A stretch of 11,367 nucleotides of DNA, from positions 1-11,367 of the forward strand of contig CALAVF010000048.1 of NCBI GenBank assembly GCA_937892315.1. The letters are read 5' to 3'. A program made the translations under genes and the position numbers. The stretch's first letter is position 1; each line of letters starts with the position of its first letter. This document shows positions 7,739-11,367 of the stretch, in pieces. The notes under the pieces are model-generated. The model was not told where the DNA came from. It ran no database searches and was given only the letters and a program-made list of their open reading frames with translations. This DNA comes from an uncultured Prevotellaceae bacterium (lineage in GTDB: Bacteria > Bacteroidota > Bacteroidia > Bacteroidales > Bacteroidaceae).

Positions 7739-7769
7739 CAAAGGTACGATTTAGCGAGCACAATACAAA
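7739..7769 (-). promoter_or_regulatory. Bacteroidetes-type promoter of folP
   Basis: On the minus strand a TTTG (-33 element, 7766-7769) is followed after exactly 19 nt by TACCTTTG (7739-7746), a perfect match to the TAnnTTTG -7 element used by the Bacteroidetes primary sigma factor. Transcription would be expected to start roughly 4-7 nt beyond the box, at about 7732-7735, on or just before the folP ATG. The promoter lies inside the copy of the 47-nt repeat nearer folP. Confidence 0.75.
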
Positions 7770-7789
7770 ACGAAAAACGTTTTTTTTCG
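7743..7789. repeat. 47-nt direct repeat, copy 1 (carries the live promoter)
   Basis: On the plus strand this begins GGTACGATTTAGCGAGCACA and ends in a palindromic core, ACGAAAAACG followed by eight T and CG. It matches 7829-7875 base for base except for one T in the T-run, at an offset of 86 bp. It contains the -33 element and the TACC half of the folP promoter. Confidence 0.85.
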
Positions 7790-7828
7790 TTTTTATGGTC
7801 GAGCGTGAGTACCTTGCACGAAGTGAAC

Positions 7829-7875
7829 GGTACGATTTAGCGAGCACAATACAAAACGAAAAACGTTTTTTTCGT
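7829..7875. repeat. 47-nt direct repeat, copy 2 (promoter box spoiled)
   Basis: Near-identical to 7743-7789, with seven T instead of eight. On the minus strand the TTTG and 19-nt spacer are kept, but the -7 position (7825-7832) reads TACCGTTC instead of TACCTTTG, so promoter activity should be weak or lost. The palindromic core ACGAAAAACG/TTTTTTTCGT directly follows the DUF5020 stop codon (7875-7877). It could form an A/T-rich hairpin at the end of that transcript, but the stem is weak. Confidence 0.85.
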
Positions 7876-8600
7876 CAAAACGTCCATTTGAGAGCCAATG
7901 TTGGGTTGATGAAGAACGACTTGTCGTTGTAGGTGTTGAAGATGAAGTTGTTGCTGATTTCGACCTCGGTGCCGATGCTGAGGTTGGTCTTCTCCAAACC
8001 CTTGATGCTGTTGAAGTTGTACCAGAGTTGTGGCTCGGTGAGGATGACGAGTTGACCGTGACCGTTTGCCTGCTCACCTCTCCAGAAATCGATGAAGCCA
8101 GAGAAGGTGCAAGCCTTGTGGGCAAAGGTGGTGCTCCACACGCCTGTCAACTGAACGCTGGCATAGGAGCGAGTGGTGTCGTAACTCTTGAAGTAGTGCT
8201 TGTACATCAACTGCACAGAGTAAGTCTTGGAGAAGTCCTCCGAATGTCCGTTCCATGCGGCACCAATCAAGCCTGACTGCTGGAAACTGCCGAAGCGGTT
8301 GAGACCACCGTCATACTCAGCGTGAACGGCAAAGGGCGACTGCTTGCCGAGGTTGAACTCGCGAGAAATCTCGGTGTAGGCGCCTTCGGTGAACTTGCGG
8401 CTGAAATCCACATCGACAAAGTAGTACCACGAACCCCATTGGTCAGCCTTGAACTGCTCGACGGTGACGGTCACTTTCTGGCGGCCAGCCTCCTCGTCGG
8501 GATAGATGTTGCGGCCGAAGTCGTAATGGAACTGGATATCTTGTGCGTTGGCACTGATGGCTGCGATGAGCAGCATCACGAAAAGCGAAATTTTCTTCAT
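7875..8600 (-). CDS. DUF5020 family outer-membrane beta-barrel, possibly a Tsx-like nucleoside/nucleobase channel
   Basis: A 241-residue exported protein. The signal peptide MKKISLFVMLLIAAISANA is cut before Gln20. The mature part is made of alternating polar/aromatic strands and ends ...LALKWTF, the terminal aromatic expected of an outer-membrane barrel. I recognise it as DUF5020, a Bacteroidetes family, from WGSWYYFVDVDF (55-66), YTEISREFNLGK (75-86) and HAEYDGGLN (93-101). The spacing of a Trp/Phe/Asp-rich strand, then a P/T-E-I strand, then E-Y resembles E. coli Tsx (WFDFYGYAD... MEIEPRFS...), the nucleoside channel, though this comparison is from memory. It follows two nucleobase permeases on the same strand, 47 nt after the UraA-like gene, which supports a channel role. 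The family call is good; the transport role is inference. Confidence 0.8.
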   Translation of the reverse strand: MKKISLFVMLLIAAISANAQDIQFHYDFGRNIYPDEEAGRQKVTVTVEQFKADQWGSWYYFVDVDFSRKFTEGAYTEISREFNLGKQSPFAVHAEYDGGLNRFGSFQQSGLIGAAWNGHSEDFSKTYSVQLMYKHYFKSYDTTRSYASVQLTGVWSTTFAHKACTFSGFIDFWRGEQANGHGQLVILTEPQLWYNFNSIKGLEKTNLSIGTEVEISNNFIFNTYNDKSFFINPTLALKWTF

Positions 8601-8605
8601 ATTTT

Positions 8606-8636
8606 TTGAGTTTTTAAGTTCTTGAGTTTTTAAGTT
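8606..8636. repeat. Tandem repeat in the leader of the DUF5020 gene
   Basis: The 15-mer TTGAGTTTTTAAGTT occurs at 8606-8620 and again at 8622-8636, a period of 16. In the minus-strand mRNA this is AACUUAAAAACUCAA repeated, ending 5 nt before the start codon at 8600. It gives an unstructured A-rich leader of the kind thought to help ribosome binding in Bacteroidetes, which use Shine-Dalgarno pairing little. Confidence 0.75.
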
Positions 8637-8647
8637 TTGTGGGGGCT

Positions 8648-9961
8648 TTAGTTGGTATATTTGTTCAAATCCACCTCCATGTCTTTGGGCAGCACAGCGT
8701 TGAGCACGATGCCCACGATGGCGGCGAGTGCCAAGCCCGAAATGTTGATAGGACCGATGGGCAGCGAGTCGTTGGCACCATACTTCACACCGATGGCGAT
8801 GACGAGGATGAGGGCGGCAATGATGACGTTACGCATCGAGGCGAAGTTCACCCGTGCGTCAATCATGTTGCGTACACCCACCGCTGAAATCATACCGTAG
8901 AGAATCAGCGACACACCACCGATGGTGGCGGCAGGCATGAGTCCGATGAGGCTGGCAAACTTCGGACAGAAACTCAGCAGGATGGCGAGGATTGCCGCAA
9001 GACGGATGACCCGCGGGTCGAACACTTTCGTCAGGTTCAGCACGCCCGTGTTTTCGCCGTAAGTGGTGTTGGCGGGGGCACCGAAGAGCGATGCCAGAGC
9101 CGTAGCGACACCGTCGCCCGTCAGGGTGCGGTGCAAGCCTGGGTCGGAAAGGTAGTCCTTGCCCACGGTGCTGCTGATGGCGAGCATGTCGCCGATGTGT
9201 TCCATGATGGTGGCAAAGGCGATGGGCATGATGGCGACGATGCTGGAGATGAGCAGCGTCTTATCTACATTGTCAAACACAGCCAGCACCGTGTTTTCAC
9301 GTGCCACAGGAAGTCCAATCCATGCTGCCTCGTGGAAAGCGGTGAAGTCAATCTTGCCCAGACAGGCTGCCAAGATGTAGGATGTCAGCACACCCAGCAG
9401 GATGGGCACAATCTTCACGATACCTTTGCCCCACATGTTGCTCACAATCACCACCACAATCGCCACCAAGGCGATGAGCCAGTCGGTCGTGGCACTCGAA
9501 ATGGCAGACCCCGACAGGCAGAGACCGATGGAGATGACCATAGGACCCGTCACCACAGGGGGGAAGTATTTCAGGATGCGTTTCGTGCCGAAAATCTTAA
9601 TCAGTCCTGCCATCGCAAAGTAGCAGAGACCTGCACACGCCACGCCAATGCAGGCATAGTCGAGCGACAGATATTCGGGCAACCCCTTGTCCATGCCCAG
9701 TTGCTTGATGGACAAGTAGCCACCGATGAAGGCGAACGAACTGCCGAGGAAGGCAGGCACTTTCCATTTGGCGATGAAATGGAAAATCAGCGTGCCGAGA
9801 CCCGCAAAGAGCAGGGTGGCGGATACGTTCAAGCCTGTGATGGCGGGCACCAGAATGGTGGCGCCAAACATGGCGAAGAGGTGTTGTACACCGAGGATGC
9901 CGAACTTGACGGCTCCGAGTTGGCGGGCATCGTGAATGCCCTGTTGAGGTTGTGTTTCCAT
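8648..9961 (-). CDS. uraA: NCS2 family uracil/xanthine permease (UraA-like)
   Basis: A 437-residue inner-membrane proton symporter for uracil or a related base. The opening motif QHLFAMFGAT (26-35) and VPAFLGSSFAFI (68-79) are nearly those of E. coli UraA. Glu254 in MEHIGDM and Glu303 in ANTTYGENTGV align with UraA Glu241 and Glu290, which contact uracil; the position of UraA His245 is Asp258 here. Other matches are DPGLHRTL (273-280) and IGGVSLILYG (347-356). About 14 membrane segments fit the length. UraA resemblance is stronger than resemblance to the xanthine permeases XanQ/XanP, but xanthine or broader specificity is not excluded, so the symbol is by similarity. It starts 1 nt after the AzgA-type permease stop, so translation is probably coupled. 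Confidence 0.9.
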   Translation of the reverse strand: METQPQQGIHDARQLGAVKFGILGVQHLFAMFGATILVPAITGLNVSATLLFAGLGTLIFHFIAKWKVPAFLGSSFAFIGGYLSIKQLGMDKGLPEYLSLDYACIGVACAGLCYFAMAGLIKIFGTKRILKYFPPVVTGPMVISIGLCLSGSAISSATTDWLIALVAIVVVIVSNMWGKGIVKIVPILLGVLTSYILAACLGKIDFTAFHEAAWIGLPVARENTVLAVFDNVDKTLLISSIVAIMPIAFATIMEHIGDMLAISSTVGKDYLSDPGLHRTLTGDGVATALASLFGAPANTTYGENTGVLNLTKVFDPRVIRLAAILAILLSFCPKFASLIGLMPAATIGGVSLILYGMISAVGVRNMIDARVNFASMRNVIIAALILVIAIGVKYGANDSLPIGPINISGLALAAIVGIVLNAVLPKDMEVDLNKYTN

Positions 9962-9962
9962 A

Positions 9963-11261
9963 TTACATAAAGATATATCGCAGCGTGAAAATGATGGCGA
10001 GCACCACGATGGTTGGGTTTAACTTCTCCCACTTGCGTGCCGCCGCGTTGAGCACCACATAGGAGATGATGCCCAGCAGGATGCCGTCGCTGATGCTGCT
10101 GGTCATCACCATCATGAACAGGGTGATGAAGCAGGGAATGCTGTCCTCATATTGGCTGAAGTCGATGTTGCTCACGTTCTTGAACATCATCAGACCCACG
10201 ATGATGAGCGTGGGGGCAGTGGCTGCCGACGGAATTGCCAAGAAGAGCGGTGCAAAGAAGAGGGCGATGAGGAAGCAAACGGCGATGGAGCAAGCCGTGA
10301 GACCCGTGCGTCCGCCTTCGCTCACACCCGATGCCGACTCCACGTAGGTGGTGGTGGTCGAAGCACCCACACACGCACCGGCGGTGGTGGCGATGGCGTC
10401 TGCCAAGAGTGCCTTGTTCACGCCAGGAATGCTGCCGTCCTTCTTCACCAGCCCAGCACTGCTCATCACGCCGATGACCGTGCCGATAGTGTCAAACATG
10501 TCGATGAACAGGAACGTGAAGACCACCAAGAGCATGTCCAGCGTGAAGATGTTGCGCCACTCAAACTGCAGGCACAGCGGACTCACGTCGGGCGGCATAC
10601 CGATGATGCCGTTGATGCTGGTCTGTCCCATTGGAATGCCGATGAGGGTGGTGGCGAGGATGCCGATGAGCAGGGCACCCTTCACCCTATAGATGAGCAA
10701 GATGGAGGTGATAACCACCCCGATGAGGGCGAGCAGAGCCGACCCCGAAGTGATGTCGCCCAGCGTGATGAGCGTGGCAGGGCTGTCCGCAATGATGCCC
10801 GCATTTTTCAATCCCAGCGAGGCGATGAACAGACCGATGCCCACTGAGATGGCCGCCTTCATCTGCACAGGGATGGCATTCACAATCATCTCACGGATTT
10901 TCGTCACGCTGAGGATGATGAAGATGATGCCCTCAATCAGAATCGCCGTCAGGGCAAATTGCCACGAATAGCCCATCGTCAGACAGACCGTGTACACAAA
11001 AAAAGCGTTCAAGCCCATGCCTGGAGCGAGTCCGAAAGGCAGTTTAGCATAGAACGCCATCACGAGAGTTCCGATGACCGAGGCAATCACCGTGGCGGTG
11101 AAGACCGCCGAGGTGTCCATCCCCTGATCGGCGAGAGCCGAGAAGATGTTGGGGTTGACTGCCAGGATGTATGCCATCGTCAGGAAAGAAGTGAGACCCG
11201 CCATCAACTCGGTCTTCACATTGTGCTTTGCAGGGTCAAAGCCAAAAAGTTTTTCAAGCAT
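9963..11261 (-). CDS. AzgA-type hypoxanthine/guanine/adenine permease
   Basis: A 432-residue inner-membrane permease of the AzgA/GhxP/PbuG branch of NCS2-type proton symporters, which import hypoxanthine, guanine or adenine. Signatures are FGFDPAKHNVKTELMAGLTSF (6-26, partly lineage-typical), LPFGLAPGMGLNAFFVY (74-90), FLFIDMFDTIGT (250-261) and TTTTYVESASGVSEGGRTGL (302-321). The acidic and Gly-rich substrate-site loops are intact. Length is normal. The ATG at 11261 follows an A-rich leader with ACTCAAAA repeats. First gene of the uptake set, with the UraA-type permease 1 nt behind. Which purine it prefers cannot be read here. No purine riboswitch was recognised in the visible leader. Confidence 0.93.
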   Translation of the reverse strand: MLEKLFGFDPAKHNVKTELMAGLTSFLTMAYILAVNPNIFSALADQGMDTSAVFTATVIASVIGTLVMAFYAKLPFGLAPGMGLNAFFVYTVCLTMGYSWQFALTAILIEGIIFIILSVTKIREMIVNAIPVQMKAAISVGIGLFIASLGLKNAGIIADSPATLITLGDITSGSALLALIGVVITSILLIYRVKGALLIGILATTLIGIPMGQTSINGIIGMPPDVSPLCLQFEWRNIFTLDMLLVVFTFLFIDMFDTIGTVIGVMSSAGLVKKDGSIPGVNKALLADAIATTAGACVGASTTTTYVESASGVSEGGRTGLTACSIAVCFLIALFFAPLFLAIPSAATAPTLIIVGLMMFKNVSNIDFSQYEDSIPCFITLFMMVMTSSISDGILLGIISYVVLNAAARKWEKLNPTIVVLAIIFTLRYIFM

Positions 11262-11264
11262 ACG

Positions 11265-11284
11265 TTTTGAGTTTTTGAGTTTTT
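11265..11284. repeat. GAGTTTTT tandem repeat in the leader of the purine permease gene
   Basis: GAGTTTTT occurs twice back to back (11269-11276 and 11277-11284) after TTTT, and AGGTTTTTTAGAG follows as a decayed third unit. In the minus-strand mRNA this is AAAAACUC repeated, ending 7 nt before the ATG. The same TTGAGTTTTT motif forms the leader repeat of the DUF5020 gene at 8606-8636. Confidence 0.65.
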
Positions 11285-11367
11285 AGGTTTTTTAGAGTTC
11301 TTCTGACTGCAAGTAACTATTCAGCGATTAGTATATCCTGCCCATAAATAGAATCCGTCATTTCTCC
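11285..11367. other. Region upstream of the purine permease gene
   Basis: I see no good TAnnTTTG promoter box, no riboswitch and no terminator here. Two minus-strand frames are open from the window edge for 14-16 codons, one ending at TAG 11317-11319, but neither is convincing as the tail of a gene. The promoter of the uptake genes may lie beyond the window. Confidence 0.4.

Noticed and set aside
7743..7875. CRISPR-like array from the two 47-nt repeats
   Set aside because: Only two units, separated by 39 nt, with promoter elements inside and no cas genes nearby.
9131..9970. Long open frame (279 codons) on the plus strand opposite the UraA-like gene
   Set aside because: Its product is rich in His, Gly, Asp and Gln with no family motif; it is the antisense shadow of a clearly recognisable permease.
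10152..10847. 231-codon plus-strand frame opposite the purine permease gene
   Set aside because: Same reason: composition is a by-product of hydrophobic codons on the other strand, and the real gene has intact family signatures.
11285..11367. Purine riboswitch upstream of the purine permease gene
   Set aside because: The conserved three-way junction bases of purine riboswitches are not present, and most of any leader may be outside the window.
11317..11367. C-terminal tail of another minus-strand gene at the right edge
   Set aside because: A 16-codon frame ends at TAG, but a second frame is open over nearly the same length, so there is no basis for choosing.

Overview
The window looks like chromosomal DNA of a Bacteroidales bacterium, most likely Prevotella in the broad sense. 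The evidence is the gene families (a DUF5020 outer-membrane protein, folP directly upstream of cdaA, a WecG-type transferase followed by an NTP_transf_5 protein), the scarcity of strong Shine-Dalgarno sites, and one clear Bacteroidetes-type promoter (TTTG, 19 nt, TAnnTTTG) in front of folP. The taxon is inferred from these features, not proven.

Layout. Bases 1 to 2045 run on the plus strand and look like the 3' end of a surface-polysaccharide locus. They hold a possible tail of an upstream gene, a WecG/TagA/CpsF glycosyltransferase, and an NTP_transf_5 protein with a TTG start. This part is visibly A+T richer than the rest, as is common for exchangeable capsule loci. A strong hairpin at 2059-2102 closes it. 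Everything after that is on the minus strand and converges on the hairpin.

Read in the direction of transcription (from 11261 down to 2144), the minus strand has two blocks. The first is a nucleobase-uptake set: an AzgA-type purine permease, a UraA-type permease 1 nt behind it, and a DUF5020 predicted outer-membrane barrel 47 nt further on. Two inner-membrane importers plus a barrel suggest a complete route across both membranes. The second block starts at its own promoter with folP (dihydropteroate synthase), then cdaA (diadenylate cyclase), murF (peptidoglycan precursor ligase) and a secreted multidomain GH51 alpha-L-arabinofuranosidase. Gaps are 8, 25 and 24 nt with no visible terminator, so folate, c-di-AMP and cell-wall functions probably share a transcript, with a secreted glycosidase attached at the end.

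The 133-nt region between the blocks holds two near-identical 47-nt repeats. The one nearer folP carries an intact promoter and the other has a spoiled -7 box. The folP promoter overlaps the longest possible folP start, so translation must begin further in, on a nearly leaderless message. Other points of interest are a 41-codon membrane-peptide ORF antisense to the end of the wecG-like gene, an extra in-frame segment in MurF, and short GAGTTTTT-type tandem repeats just before two start codons of the uptake set. No RNA genes, CRISPR arrays, insertion sequences or phage genes were seen. No gene-free stretch exceeds 300 bases.
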